A DNA stretch of 64,000 nt from Herbidospora cretacea (GCF_001570605.1 NZ_BBXG01000024.1:62001-126000), one strand, 5' to 3'. Counted from the stretch's first letter, positions 15,549-24,319 are shown. The notes: generated by a model from the sequence alone, not told the origin. Numbers and translations are program-made.

Positions 15549-16997
15549 ATGACGACCGAATCGGAGGCGCACCCGGTGCCCAACCCCGACGACGACCTCC
15601 TGCGCAAGGCGCTCGCCAAGGCCGTGGCGGGGCTCACCGGGAGCGGCAGGCTGGACGTGGTGGAGGTGGCCGCCGACGGCGTCACCTCGTTCAAGATCAT
15701 CCGGGACGACCACGGGGTCCCCCGGGGCCGCCGGTGGCACACACAGTGGATCGACCTGGCACAGGAGCACGGGGCCCAGGAACACGGGGCCCAGGAACGC
15801 GGGGCCGTGCTCCGGGCGGCCGACATCGACCCGGACGGCGACGCGGTGCTCGTCTTCTCCTCACCCGGCGGCTCCCGGGCCGAGCAGGCGTTCGAGTGGC
15901 TCCGGTCGGCCCGTCCGGACGCGCCGGCCCTGCGGGTCGACGACTCGGTCGCCACCGTGGTCACCGAGGTCCTCCGCACCGATCCGCTGACGCGCTCCTA
16001 CGACCTGGTCGTGTTACGCCCGCGTACCGACGGGAGCCTGGAACTGGCGACGGTGCCGCTGTTCCCGGTGCAGGCCCGGCCCGGGGCGACCACGACGCTG
16101 CCCCTCCACTGCGAGCGGGGCGGTCCCAACGGGACCGCGTTCGCGGTGGTCACCTGGCAGGGGCACGAACCGCTGCTGCTGTCGGTCGAGTCGGCGGCGC
16201 TGCCTCCCGGCTCCTACGAGGTCACCGCCGAACTCCGGCGACCAGGGCGGGTGCGGTTCAGCGGCCTGCCCCCGCTGTCGGCCGACCCGCGCGGCTGGGC
16301 GGCGCTGATCGCGGAGGTGCCCCCTCGGCTTCCCCTGCGGCCCTCCGGCGCGGGGCACCTGATCTGCGCGATCGAGGTCTGCGGGGTGGAGGAGAAGGTG
16401 GCCGAGCGGGTCGGCCGGGCCCGTCAGGTGGTCTCGACGCTGTCGAACCGGCCCGGTCTGGCCGTCTCGGTGGTCGCCTACGGGGCCCACTCCTTCGACC
16501 GCTCGGTCAAGGACCCGAGGGTGGAGGTCCGCGCCTGGCGCGTCGACGTCGCCACCGCCCAGGGCGTGCTCGACGAGCTCGAAGATCGCGGCCCGATCAC
16601 CGCGGGCTACCCCTACCACCCGCACGCCGCCCAGCTCGAGGACATGCTCGCCACCGTCGACCGCAGGCTCGCCGCCGACCCGGCGTCGCCCGTCGCGCTC
16701 CTGACCATCGGCGACCGGCCCCCGCACCCGCCGAGGATCGACAGCTCCCGGGTGCTGCCCTGCCCCCACCGCCACGACTGGCGGGCCACGGTCACCCGCC
16801 TGGAGCAGACGTGGAACGTCGTCTTCGGCGCCGTCGTCGACCACCAGGCCGGCGGCCCGCTCCCCCGGGTGTGGCAGCGGCTGGGCTCCGCGGCCCTGGC
16901 GAACTTCGACGCACTCGACATCCGGGGGCTCACCTCCGGCCTCGGGCTCACGTCCGACCCCGTCCCTGTCCCGTTCCCCCTGATCGACGTGGAGTGA
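15549..16997 (+). CDS. vWA-like protein of a GTPase conflict/signalling cassette
   Basis: About 482 residues, no signal peptide. The C-terminal half has a Rossmann-like von Willebrand A-type layout (GHLICAIEVCG, AVSVVAYGAHSFD, ALLTIGDRPPHPP). The N-terminal part contains a three-fold five-residue repeat QEHGAQEHGAQERGA, encoded by a 15-bp tandem repeat near 15765-15808. The start at 15549 (MTTESEAHP) is favoured by residue pattern; ATG 15504 is the alternative, and neither has a strong ribosome site. The next two genes overlap or abut it (GTGA at 16994), so the three form one operon. Function inferred only from context. Confidence 0.72.
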   Translation: MTTESEAHPVPNPDDDLLRKALAKAVAGLTGSGRLDVVEVAADGVTSFKIIRDDHGVPRGRRWHTQWIDLAQEHGAQEHGAQERGAVLRAADIDPDGDAVLVFSSPGGSRAEQAFEWLRSARPDAPALRVDDSVATVVTEVLRTDPLTRSYDLVVLRPRTDGSLELATVPLFPVQARPGATTTLPLHCERGGPNGTAFAVVTWQGHEPLLLSVESAALPPGSYEVTAELRRPGRVRFSGLPPLSADPRGWAALIAEVPPRLPLRPSGAGHLICAIEVCGVEEKVAERVGRARQVVSTLSNRPGLAVSVVAYGAHSFDRSVKDPRVEVRAWRVDVATAQGVLDELEDRGPITAGYPYHPHAAQLEDMLATVDRRLAADPASPVALLTIGDRPPHPPRIDSSRVLPCPHRHDWRATVTRLEQTWNVVFGAVVDHQAGGPLPRVWQRLGSAALANFDALDIRGLTSGLGLTSDPVPVPFPLIDVE

Positions 16998-17005
16998 CTG
17001 AACCC

Positions 17006-17959
17006 ATGGCCGAGACGCCCCGCCACCACATCGCCATGTGGGGCGCGCCCGGCAGCGGCAAGACGACGCTGCTGGCCGCGCTGTCCGTCGCGCTGAACCG
17101 CCGCGACGACGACTGGAAGATCGTCGGGCAGAACCCGGAGTCCTCCGCGTACCTGACGGACATGACCAGCGCGCTCACCTCGGGCAAGGAGTTCCCCGAG
17201 GCCAGCACCGCCCTGGAGACCTACCAGTGGGCGCTGATCGGCCCGGGGCCGACGGGCCTGTTCCGGCGTCAGCGCACCTCCACCATGATCGGGCTCACCA
17301 TGGTCGACGCCCCCGGTGGCCACTTCGCGCCCAGCAAGGGCAGGACGGGTGGCGCGGAGGAGCGGCAGGAGGAGCTGATGGCCAACCTCACGCAGAGCCG
17401 CGGCATCGTGTTCCTCTTCGACCCGATCCGGGAGTTCGAGGTCGGCGACGCCTACGACCACCTCCACGGCCCGCTGAACCGGCTGGCCGAGAAGATGCTG
17501 GAGGCCGACCAGTTCGAGAACGGGAAGCTGCCCCACAACATCGCGGTCTGCATCACCAAGTTCGACGATCCGCGGGTCCTGCAGACCGCCCAGAAACAGC
17601 GGCTGCTCTCCCCCGACCTCGACGACAAGCACCAGTTCCCCCGGGTCGCCGTCGAGGACGCGCGCGAGCTGTTCCGCGAGCTGTCCAGGGTCTCGGCCAC
17701 CGGCAGCGCGGAGATGGTGATGAACGCGCTCGACAAGTTCTTCCACCGCGACCGTATCCGCTTCTACGTGACGTCGTCGATCGGCTTCTACCTCGACCAG
17801 CAGACGGAGACCTTCGACTGGAACGACTACCTGAACCTCGTCCCCGACGAGGCCGACAAGGCGGCCCTGCGCATCCGGGGCCCGGTCTATCCGATCAACG
17901 TCGTGGAGCCGATGCTGTGGCTCGGTGAGTGCCTGGCGAAGCAGGGGCGTTCGCGATGA
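17006..17959 (+). CDS. P-loop GTPase of a three-gene cassette
   Basis: A 317-residue TRAFAC-type GTPase-like protein. Walker A is GAPGSGKTT (residues 13-21), the DxxG-type switch II is VDAPGG (~102), and ITKFDD (~184) fits the base-specificity TKxD motif. A GGAG site 11 bp upstream favours ATG 17006; GTG 16994 overlapping the previous stop is also in frame. Its own stop overlaps the next start as ATGA. Related GTPases accompany GTPase-associated proteins in predicted conflict systems, which fits this operon. Confidence 0.85.
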   Translation: MAETPRHHIAMWGAPGSGKTTLLAALSVALNRRDDDWKIVGQNPESSAYLTDMTSALTSGKEFPEASTALETYQWALIGPGPTGLFRRQRTSTMIGLTMVDAPGGHFAPSKGRTGGAEERQEELMANLTQSRGIVFLFDPIREFEVGDAYDHLHGPLNRLAEKMLEADQFENGKLPHNIAVCITKFDDPRVLQTAQKQRLLSPDLDDKHQFPRVAVEDARELFRELSRVSATGSAEMVMNALDKFFHRDRIRFYVTSSIGFYLDQQTETFDWNDYLNLVPDEADKAALRIRGPVYPINVVEPMLWLGECLAKQGRSR

Positions 17960-20253
17960 CCGAGAGCCCCGCGACCGTCCACCACGTGACCGTCGACTAC
18001 GAGTGGGCGCTGGAGGGCAAACCGCCGGGCAGCTACAACGACTACGAGGTCCTGGAGCACAGCGGAGGGCTGGGTCTCGAGATATTCGACGAGATCCGGA
18101 GCCGCTACACCACCGGGGCCACCGGAGACCAGCCCCAGGTGACGATCGCCTTCGTCGGCACCAGACAAGGCGGGCAGAAGCTCTACTACATCGTGCTCGC
18201 CCTGCAGAACGAATGGTCGGGACACCGCGACGGCACCAACCGCAAGATCTACTACACGCGGTGGTTCTACGTTCCCTATGACCAGATCGCCGGGCATCGC
18301 GTGAGCTACGAGGCGCTGTACGACGCCTTCAAGGACCTGGGCGACGAACGGCCTCCCAGAGTGGCGGTGCGGGCCGACGCGAACCTTCCCTCGGAGACCT
18401 TCGAGGACGCGATCAGCGCCGCCGGGCTCCTGATGACCGGTGAACCCGTGTGCGTGGTCGGCGCCGAGCAGGTACCCATGGTCAAGCGGTTGCGGTTCAT
18501 CGACGAGGTCGCCTCGCTGCTGCCCTATGGGATGCGCGCCAGGCTGGCCGCCGCCACGTGGGTCAGCGCGACGGCGGGCCACCGGATCAGGCTGTCGTTC
18601 GCACCGCACGCCCCCGACGGCACCCACAAGGTCGTCTGGGCGCGGGGCGCGCCGATACCCCCGGCCGAGCGGACGGCCACCGCGTACGTCGAGCAGCTGA
18701 CGCATCGCCGCGTTCCCCTGGAAGAGCTCGTGGAGAGGCTCGCGCAGAAGACCACGGAACTTCCCTTCAGAGACAAAGGGCCACATATCGCACTGGTCCT
18801 GCTCGGGGAATGCGCCGTACCGGCCGCGAAGAACCATGCCGTGGCCGGTCCGTCCTCCGCCGACGCGGACGAACCGGCCGCGGGCGGTGACGCGCCGACG
18901 CAGATCCTCGAATCGCCCCCGAAGGGCGCCGGGCAGACGGTCGCGATGCCCCGGCCGCCGACCACGCTCGGCGGGCTCATCATCTCCTTCCGCAAGGCGG
19001 TGGATCCGGCCGAGATCTCCGAAGGGCTCCGGGTGCTGCTCGCCGCCGCCGACACCGACGAGGGCCGGCGGCAGCTGCAGAAAGCGCTGCGCACCTGGGA
19101 CTGCTTCGAGGCCGTCATCCGCAGACATCCGTCCGCTGACCGGCTCTACGAGGAACTGGCCGAGGCCGCCTTCGCCCACGACATCTACCAGAACGAGATC
19201 GCCGACGAGCTGCTGCGGACCCGGGCCATCCCCAAACCGTTCAAGGCCGCCCTCAGGGCGATGCGTGGCGAGGACCCGGGGCCCGGATGGAAACGGATGC
19301 TCCCCCGCAAGGGGAAGCGGCACATCTACGGCGGATCCGCGCTGGTCGTCGGCGGGGTGCTGCTCATGATCACCTCGCTCAACTTCTTCTCCGGCCCGGA
19401 CCTGCCCGTCGCCCCGCCGGCGGGGAGCGCGCCGGCCGGCGTGGCCTTCGTCCCGCAGCAGGTCGTCATCCAGGCCGACGAGCCCGACCAGTACCTGGCT
19501 CACGTCTACGCCCAGCTCCTGCGGAACCTGGGCCATCGGGCCGACGTGCAGGACGTCGGCCCGCTCGACCCGGCGCGACCGCAAATCGTGATCACCACCG
19601 ACAGCGCGCCCTATCCCCGTCACGAGCCGCTGATGACCGCTCAGTCGAAGAGCACACTGGTCTTCGACGCGGACGAGATCCCGGCCGACCGGGTGGAGAG
19701 CGTGCTCAAGGAGGCGAAGCTCACGGTGGAGGTCGGCACGGACTTCCCCGACGAGGCGAAGCTGAAGGCCGAGTTCGGGGAACTCCCGCTGAAACGGAAG
19801 CCGATCAGCCAGATCGTCGAGGACATCAAGGGGGGTGAGGTCGCTCTCGCGATCCTCCCTTCGGGCCGGGCCGAGATCGCGCCTCCCTATCAGGAGTCGC
19901 CGCTCCTCGACGGGCTTCTGCCGCCGCGGACGGTCCAGGTGCTCAGCTCAGGTCTGCCGGCCGGGACCGAGGCGAACCTGGAGGGGGTCGCGGAGCGGGT
20001 GGCCGAGAAATGGCGCACCGACCCCGGCGGGGCGGACCAGCCGGAGACGGCGGCGAAGTTCGCCGACTCGATCATGCCGGCGGTCGAGCCTCCGTCCACG
20101 CCGCCGGCCACACCGGTCACGACGATCAAGGACGCCGACGGATTCACCGTTCCCACCGGTGTGCTGGTGTTCGTGGGCGCGGTGCTCATCCTCATCATCG
20201 GCGTCGTCGCGCTCGTCTGGTCCCCGGCCAGGGTTCCCGACGAGCCGTGGTGA
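17956..20253 (+). CDS. GTPase-associated (GAP1-like) cytoplasmic domain fused to membrane-tethered binding-protein-like domain
   Basis: A 765-residue protein. The cytoplasmic N-terminus (1-450) contains LYYIVLALQNEWSGHRDGTN and AASLLPYGMRARLAAATW-like sequence (actually VASLLPYGMRARLAAATWVS), which fits the GAP1 (GTPase-associated protein 1) pattern; this assignment is by resemblance. A Pro/Ala-rich linker (~295-340) and a helical middle follow. TM1 is at ~458-478 (GSALVVGGVLLMITSL) and TM2 at ~735-756 (GVLVFVGAVLILIIGVVALV). Between them about 250 residues resemble a periplasmic substrate-binding fold (QVVIQADEPDQYLAHVYAQL ... GLPAGTEANLEGVAERVAEK). The ATGA overlap couples it to the GTPase. 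An outside-to-inside signalling role is inferred. Confidence 0.78.
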   Translation: MTESPATVHHVTVDYEWALEGKPPGSYNDYEVLEHSGGLGLEIFDEIRSRYTTGATGDQPQVTIAFVGTRQGGQKLYYIVLALQNEWSGHRDGTNRKIYYTRWFYVPYDQIAGHRVSYEALYDAFKDLGDERPPRVAVRADANLPSETFEDAISAAGLLMTGEPVCVVGAEQVPMVKRLRFIDEVASLLPYGMRARLAAATWVSATAGHRIRLSFAPHAPDGTHKVVWARGAPIPPAERTATAYVEQLTHRRVPLEELVERLAQKTTELPFRDKGPHIALVLLGECAVPAAKNHAVAGPSSADADEPAAGGDAPTQILESPPKGAGQTVAMPRPPTTLGGLIISFRKAVDPAEISEGLRVLLAAADTDEGRRQLQKALRTWDCFEAVIRRHPSADRLYEELAEAAFAHDIYQNEIADELLRTRAIPKPFKAALRAMRGEDPGPGWKRMLPRKGKRHIYGGSALVVGGVLLMITSLNFFSGPDLPVAPPAGSAPAGVAFVPQQVVIQADEPDQYLAHVYAQLLRNLGHRADVQDVGPLDPARPQIVITTDSAPYPRHEPLMTAQSKSTLVFDADEIPADRVESVLKEAKLTVEVGTDFPDEAKLKAEFGELPLKRKPISQIVEDIKGGEVALAILPSGRAEIAPPYQESPLLDGLLPPRTVQVLSSGLPAGTEANLEGVAERVAEKWRTDPGGADQPETAAKFADSIMPAVEPPSTPPATPVTTIKDADGFTVPTGVLVFVGAVLILIIGVVALVWSPARVPDEPW

Positions 20254-20256
20254 GCG

Positions 20257-20898
20257 TCAGCGGCGGGCCGCCGCCGCGTTCGGCCGGGGGCGCTCGATCC
20301 AGCCCGCGTCGACCGCGATCCGCACCGCGTCCGTCCGGTTCCGTGCCCCGGTCTTGGTGATGATGTTGGAGATGTAGTTGCGGACCGTCGCCGCCGACAG
20401 GTGCAGCTCGGCGGCGATCTCGCCCGTGGTGGCCCCGAGCCCGACCAGGCTGAGCACGTCGGCCTCCCGGTCGGTGAGCAGCGAGGCCGAGGCCGTCATG
20501 GCCGCCACCGCGAGGGAGGCGTCGATCACCCGCTCTCCGGCGGCGATCCGGCGGATGCTCTCGGCGAGTCGTTCGGTGGGGGCGTCCTTGAGCAGGAAGC
20601 CGCTCGCGCCGGCGTCCATCGCCTTCTTGAGGAGGGACGTCTGGGCCAGGGCCGTCAGGATGAGGACCTGGCAGGTCGGCAGGGCGCGGCGCAGGCGGCC
20701 GGTCACCTCGATGCCGTCCACCCGGGGCATCTCGATGTCGAGGACGGCGATGTCGGGGGTGGCGGCCAAGGCCTCGGTCACCACCTTGTCGCCTCGGTCG
20801 GCCTCGGCCACCACCTGGATGTCGCCCGTCAGGTTCAGCAGGACGGTCAGGGCGCCTCGGACGACGCCGTGGTCTTCAGCCAGCAGAACACGAATCAA
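20257..20898 (-). CDS. NarL/LuxR-family response regulator (second pair)
   Basis: A 213-residue regulator: receiver domain (1-120) with Asp9/Glu8 and phospho-acceptor Asp54 (AVLDIEMPRVDG), Thr82 (LILTAL) and Lys105-type switch residue (FLLKDAP), then a LuxR HTH (~145-205: LTDREADVLSLVGLGATTGE, LHLSAATVRNYISNI). It starts with TTG at 20898, 23 bp inside the kinase gene. Gene order kinase-regulator with overlap makes it the cognate partner. Convergent with the cassette gene ending 3 bp away, with no room for a terminator. Confidence 0.93.
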   Translation of the reverse strand: MIRVLLAEDHGVVRGALTVLLNLTGDIQVVAEADRGDKVVTEALAATPDIAVLDIEMPRVDGIEVTGRLRRALPTCQVLILTALAQTSLLKKAMDAGASGFLLKDAPTERLAESIRRIAAGERVIDASLAVAAMTASASLLTDREADVLSLVGLGATTGEIAAELHLSAATVRNYISNIITKTGARNRTDAVRIAVDAGWIERPRPNAAAARR

Positions 20899-22024
20899 TG
20901 GTGATCACTCTCTCCTGATCGGGTATGGCGGGCAGCCAGACCCTCAGTTCGAAACAGTCCACGCCATTCAGGTCCGTGTGCAGTTCTCCTCCGAGGCGGT
21001 CGACTCTCTGGGTGAGGCCGGCGAGCCCTGATCCCCTGCTCTTCGGGACGTGGCGGATGCCGTCGTTGCGGACGACGAGGTGGACGCGTTCGCTGACACT
21101 GTCGAGGTCGATCAGGCAGGTGCGGGCGTCGCTGTGCTTGACGATGTTGGTGGCCGCCTCGCGGACGATCCAGGCGAGCGCGTCGCCGTTCTCCTCGTCG
21201 ATCTCGCTGATACCCAGGCGCAGGTCGCAGCGGGCGCCGGTCAGCTCGATGAGGGCGACGGCAGCTGACAGTTCGGCGCCGAGGTCGAGGGAGCGCCGGG
21301 CGGCGACGACGTCGCCGATCTCCTCGCGGGCCTCGCTGGCGATGAGGACGGTGGCCTCGACCTCGTGGAGGGCCCGCTGGCGGTCCCGGTCGACCAGGGC
21401 CAGCGCCACCTCGGTCTTGAGCCTGATCGACGCCAGGGTCTGGCCGAGCAGGTCGTGCAGCTGCCCGGCCATGCGCAGGCGGTCCTGGTCGACGGCCAGC
21501 TCGGCCAGAATGGCGCGGACCTGCCGCAACTCCAGGACGAATCTGGCGTAGTGGACGATGCCCGCCGCGACGACGGAGGCGACGAGGACGGCCGCGCTGT
21601 TCTGCACGGCCACCGCACCCGAGGACTCACCGAGGGCCAGGGTCAGCGGGAACTCGATGACGGTCACCAGGAGCAGGACGCCGACGGCGACCCAGAGGCG
21701 CAGCAGGAGCAGCGCGGCGGTGCCGACGATGAGAGGCGTGTACACCCAGGTCGACCCGAGGAACGTGAACGATCCGTACACGACCGTCGCGAACAGGGCG
21801 AAGATCTGCGTGCGGTGCCGCCCGAGGCCGGAACCGGAGATGTGGCCGACGACGACCTTGGCGTAGACGACCAGCAAACCGATGAGCAGCACAGCCGCCA
21901 GCAGGGCCCGGGTCAGGTCGCCGACGAGCAGGAAGGCGATGGGCGGAAGCGCCCACAACGCTCCGGTCGGCACGATGACACTGATCGACAGCCCTCTGAC
22001 CTGCGCCTGCTTCTCCTGCGCCAC
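20876..22024 (-). CDS. DesK/NarX-type sensor histidine kinase (second pair)
   Basis: A 382-residue HisKA_3 kinase. About five to six membrane helices occupy residues 15-160, followed by a dimerisation helix with the phosphorylated His in GQLHDLLGQTLASIRLK (~205) and a HATPase_c domain with WIVREAATNIVKHSDA (N box) and GSGLAGLTQRVDRLGG (G box). GTG start at 22022-22024 with GGAG 8 bp upstream. It overlaps its response regulator. The ligand is not identifiable. Adjacency to the RiPP cluster suggests but does not prove a role there. Confidence 0.92.
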   Translation of the reverse strand: MAQEKQAQVRGLSISVIVPTGALWALPPIAFLLVGDLTRALLAAVLLIGLLVVYAKVVVGHISGSGLGRHRTQIFALFATVVYGSFTFLGSTWVYTPLIVGTAALLLLRLWVAVGVLLLVTVIEFPLTLALGESSGAVAVQNSAAVLVASVVAAGIVHYARFVLELRQVRAILAELAVDQDRLRMAGQLHDLLGQTLASIRLKTEVALALVDRDRQRALHEVEATVLIASEAREEIGDVVAARRSLDLGAELSAAVALIELTGARCDLRLGISEIDEENGDALAWIVREAATNIVKHSDARTCLIDLDSVSERVHLVVRNDGIRHVPKSRGSGLAGLTQRVDRLGGELHTDLNGVDCFELRVWLPAIPDQERVITIDSCSAG

Positions 22025-22063
22025 GATCGGTCTCCGCTACGTGTCGGAAGCGTCAAGTTCCAT

Positions 22064-22097
22064 GTTGATCGTGACGCTTTCCTGTTTCGCGATCAAC
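22064..22097. promoter_or_regulatory. Inverted repeat between the two two-component operons
   Basis: GTTGATCG (22064-22071) and CGATCAAC (22090-22097) are exact complements with an 18-base loop, overlapping the stop of the upstream regulator gene. It could be an operator for the second kinase gene or a weak terminator of the first operon; no T-run follows on the minus strand. Confidence 0.4.
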
Positions 22098-22728
22098 CAT
22101 CTGCATGATCCTGTAACCACCCATTTGCCCGAGCGATGCGCACCGCCTCGTCGTCGCTGCGGGCGCCGGTCTTCAGGCGGGCGGCGGCGAGGTAGTTCCT
22201 GATCGTGTGGGCCGACAGCCCCAGGCTGCCGCGCAGGTCGGCGGCGCGTTCCCCGGCCGCGAGGGCCGCCAGGACGGTGACCTCCCTGGCGGTCAGCGGG
22301 TTGCTGGTGATCTCCACGCCGTCACCGCCGCCGTCGTCGGCCAGGTCGAGATCGATGTAGCGTTCACCCCTGGCGACGGCGCGGATGGCGTCGGTGAGGC
22401 GGTGGGCGGGGGCGTCCTTGACCAGGAAGCCGCGCACCCCGGCGGCCATCGCCCGGTCGAAGTTGCCCGGGCTGCCGACGCTGGTGAGGATCAGGACCGG
22501 TGGCGGCTCGGCCAGTTCCTTGATCAGGCCCGCGGCCTCCAGGCCGTCGATGCCCGGCAGGCCGATGTCGAGGAGGGCCACGTCGGGCCGGCAGCCGACC
22601 ACGGCGTCCAGGATCTCGTCGCCCCTCGACACCTCCTCGACCACGTGGATGTCGCGCTCCTCCGACAGCAGGGCGATCAGCGCACCCCTGATCAGATCGT
22701 GGTCCTCAGCGATAAGAACTTTGATCAT
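22093..22728 (-). CDS. NarL/LuxR-family response regulator (first pair, RiPP cluster)
   Basis: A 211-residue regulator: receiver domain with phospho-acceptor Asp54 (ALLDIGLPGIDG), conserved acidic pair Glu8/Asp9, FLVKDAP switch Lys, and a LuxR HTH (LTAREVTVLAALAAGERAAD, LGLSAHTIRNYLAAARL). It lacks 'Gly-Ile' spacing differences from the second pair and is only about half identical to it, so the pairs are old duplicates or independent. ATGA overlap with the kinase. This is the best candidate to bind the dyad element upstream of the precursor genes. Confidence 0.93.
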   Translation of the reverse strand: MIKVLIAEDHDLIRGALIALLSEERDIHVVEEVSRGDEILDAVVGCRPDVALLDIGLPGIDGLEAAGLIKELAEPPPVLILTSVGSPGNFDRAMAAGVRGFLVKDAPAHRLTDAIRAVARGERYIDLDLADDGGGDGVEITSNPLTAREVTVLAALAAGERAADLRGSLGLSAHTIRNYLAAARLKTGARSDDEAVRIARANGWLQDHADG

Positions 22729-23921
22729 TTCCGGTCTCCTGTGGCAGAGGTGAGTGAGGCCGCCAGGGCGCGGCTCGGGACGTCCAGGGACAGCGTGAAC
22801 CAGCCGTCTTCAAGGTGCCGGTCGCAGGTCCCGCCGACCTGCGCGAGTCGTTCGTCGAGCCCTGCCAGGCCGCTGCCGCCCACGGTCGCCTCGACCCCGG
22901 CGGCGCGGGCCGCGGCGGCGCCCTGACGTACACCGTCGTTGGCGACCGTGACCCGGATGCGGTCGTCCTCCGACTCGACGCCGAGCAGGCAGACGGTGGC
23001 GTCGCTGTGCCGGAGCAGGTTGGTGGCCGCCTCACGGACCGCCCACGCCAGCGCCACCGAGACCTCCGCCGACACCGACGAAGGCAGGTCGGCGAAGTCG
23101 CACTTGACCCCGGCGCTCTCCAGCACCTTGCGGACCCCGGCCAGCTCCTTCTCCAGGGACATCTCGCGGTAGCCCTTGACCACCGCCCGCACGTCGTGGA
23201 GGGAGCGGCGGGCGATGTCGTGGATCTCGGTCAGCTCGCCGTGCAGCCGCGACCGCTGTGCGGAGGGGATGCGCATCGACAGTTCGGTCCGCATCGCGAT
23301 GACCGACAGGTTGTGCCCGAGGACGTCGTGGAGTTCGCGGGCGAACCGGAGCCGCTCCTCCGTGATGGCCAGCCGGGCCAGTTCCTCGCGAGTGCGCTGC
23401 AGTTCGCTGAGCAGCGTCGCGAAGATGGTCAGGCCCGCGAGGGCGGCAGCCGTCAGCAGGCTCTGCAACCCGCTGAACAGCACCCAGTTCAGCTCCTGCG
23501 GAACCGCCAGCGCGACGTTGAGCACGATCGCGGCGAAGAACCCCCACCAGGCAGGCCTGCCGGCCAGGGTCACCGCGAAGGCGAAGGGAAGCATGAAGCC
23601 CAGGCTCAGCCAGGAGGCCCCGCCGGCGAAGGGCACCGCCACGTTCAGCGCCGTCATCGCGACCAGCACCCACAGGTCCAAGCGGGCGTTCCGGCCGAGC
23701 ACGGCTCTCACCCCGAGCCACAGGTAGCAGCCCGTGAGCGCGGTGATGAGCGCGACCCCGATGGCCACCCGGACTCCCGGGGGCCCTTCGAGCACCTCCG
23801 CGAGCGGGATCGCGGCGAAGGCCGCCATCCCGACCGAGAAGGTGGCCGCGGCGATGCGGGCGAGCCGTACCGTCCCGGGGCCGACGGTCGTCAGCTGCTG
23901 CCTGGTGGTTGACGGGGTCAT
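22725..23921 (-). CDS. DesK-type sensor histidine kinase (first pair, RiPP cluster)
   Basis: A 398-residue HisKA_3 kinase with about six membrane helices (residues 25-170), the His box RELHDVLGHNLSVIAMR (~210), N-box WAVREAATNLLRHSDAT and G-box GGSGLAGLDERLAQVGG. The start is ATG 23921, sharing one base with the precursor stop (TAATG), so its translation is tied to that of precursor 1. The longer frame (to 23954) would lie inside the precursor core and is rejected. A peptide-sensing, autoregulatory role is plausible. Confidence 0.92.
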   Translation of the reverse strand: MTPSTTRQQLTTVGPGTVRLARIAAATFSVGMAAFAAIPLAEVLEGPPGVRVAIGVALITALTGCYLWLGVRAVLGRNARLDLWVLVAMTALNVAVPFAGGASWLSLGFMLPFAFAVTLAGRPAWWGFFAAIVLNVALAVPQELNWVLFSGLQSLLTAAALAGLTIFATLLSELQRTREELARLAITEERLRFARELHDVLGHNLSVIAMRTELSMRIPSAQRSRLHGELTEIHDIARRSLHDVRAVVKGYREMSLEKELAGVRKVLESAGVKCDFADLPSSVSAEVSVALAWAVREAATNLLRHSDATVCLLGVESEDDRIRVTVANDGVRQGAAAARAAGVEATVGGSGLAGLDERLAQVGGTCDRHLEDGWFTLSLDVPSRALAASLTSATGDRK

Positions 23922-24217
23922 TACGGGGTGCAGGCGACGCAGGGGGAGATGCACCCCGTCGAGCTGATGGTGGCCAGCGCGCCACCCTCCGCCCCGGCCG
24001 CGAACTCCAGTTCGGTCACGTCGAACTCACCACGCGGCCGGGAGGGCAGCGGCGGGATCGGCGCGTCGTCGGGGAAGGTGATGCCGTATTCGCTCAGCAC
24101 CACTCTCGGCTCGGACTCGTAGCGCGCCAGGAGCTCACCGTCGGCCCACGTCACCGCGATCAACCGGGCGAACTTCTTGCGGTCCTCGTCACCGAGGAAA
24201 TACATGTTCTCGGCCAC
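23921..24217 (-). CDS. NHLP-leader RiPP precursor 1
   Basis: A 98-residue precursor. The leader (residues ~8-80: DRKKFARLIAVTWADGELLA, YESEPRVVLSEYGI) is related to the nitrile hydratase alpha subunit and defines the NHLP family. A cleavage zone FAAGAEGGA precedes a core rich in Cys, Ser and Thr: ATISSTGCISPCVACTP with three cysteines. GTG start at 24217, AAGGAGC 8 bp upstream. The only precursor gene physically joined to the sensor kinase gene. The upstream promoter carries the shared double-dyad element. Predicted to be exported by the C39-peptidase transporter of the cluster. Confidence 0.9.
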   Translation of the reverse strand: MAENMYFLGDEDRKKFARLIAVTWADGELLARYESEPRVVLSEYGITFPDDAPIPPLPSRPRGEFDVTELEFAAGAEGGALATISSTGCISPCVACTP

Positions 24218-24276
24218 CGGGGGCTCCTTATTTGTACGGGTGACTCACCTGCAACGATCCGAAATATGGGCAAGTG

Positions 24277-24319
24277 GTGACAGATGCAAACGACACCTGT
24301 CACGCATGACAGACATCAC
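24277..24319 (-). promoter_or_regulatory. Shared RiPP promoter element, copy at precursor 1
   Basis: On the minus strand: dyad 1 GTGATGTCTGTCATG (24305-24319), two bases, dyad 2 TGACAGGTGTCG (24291-24302), then TTTGCATCTGTC. Copies at precursors 4 and 5 align base for base in the same order and spacing. It lies 88 bp before the precursor start and touches the stop of the dehydrogenase gene. Binding by one of the cluster's NarL-type regulators is inferred. Confidence 0.65.
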
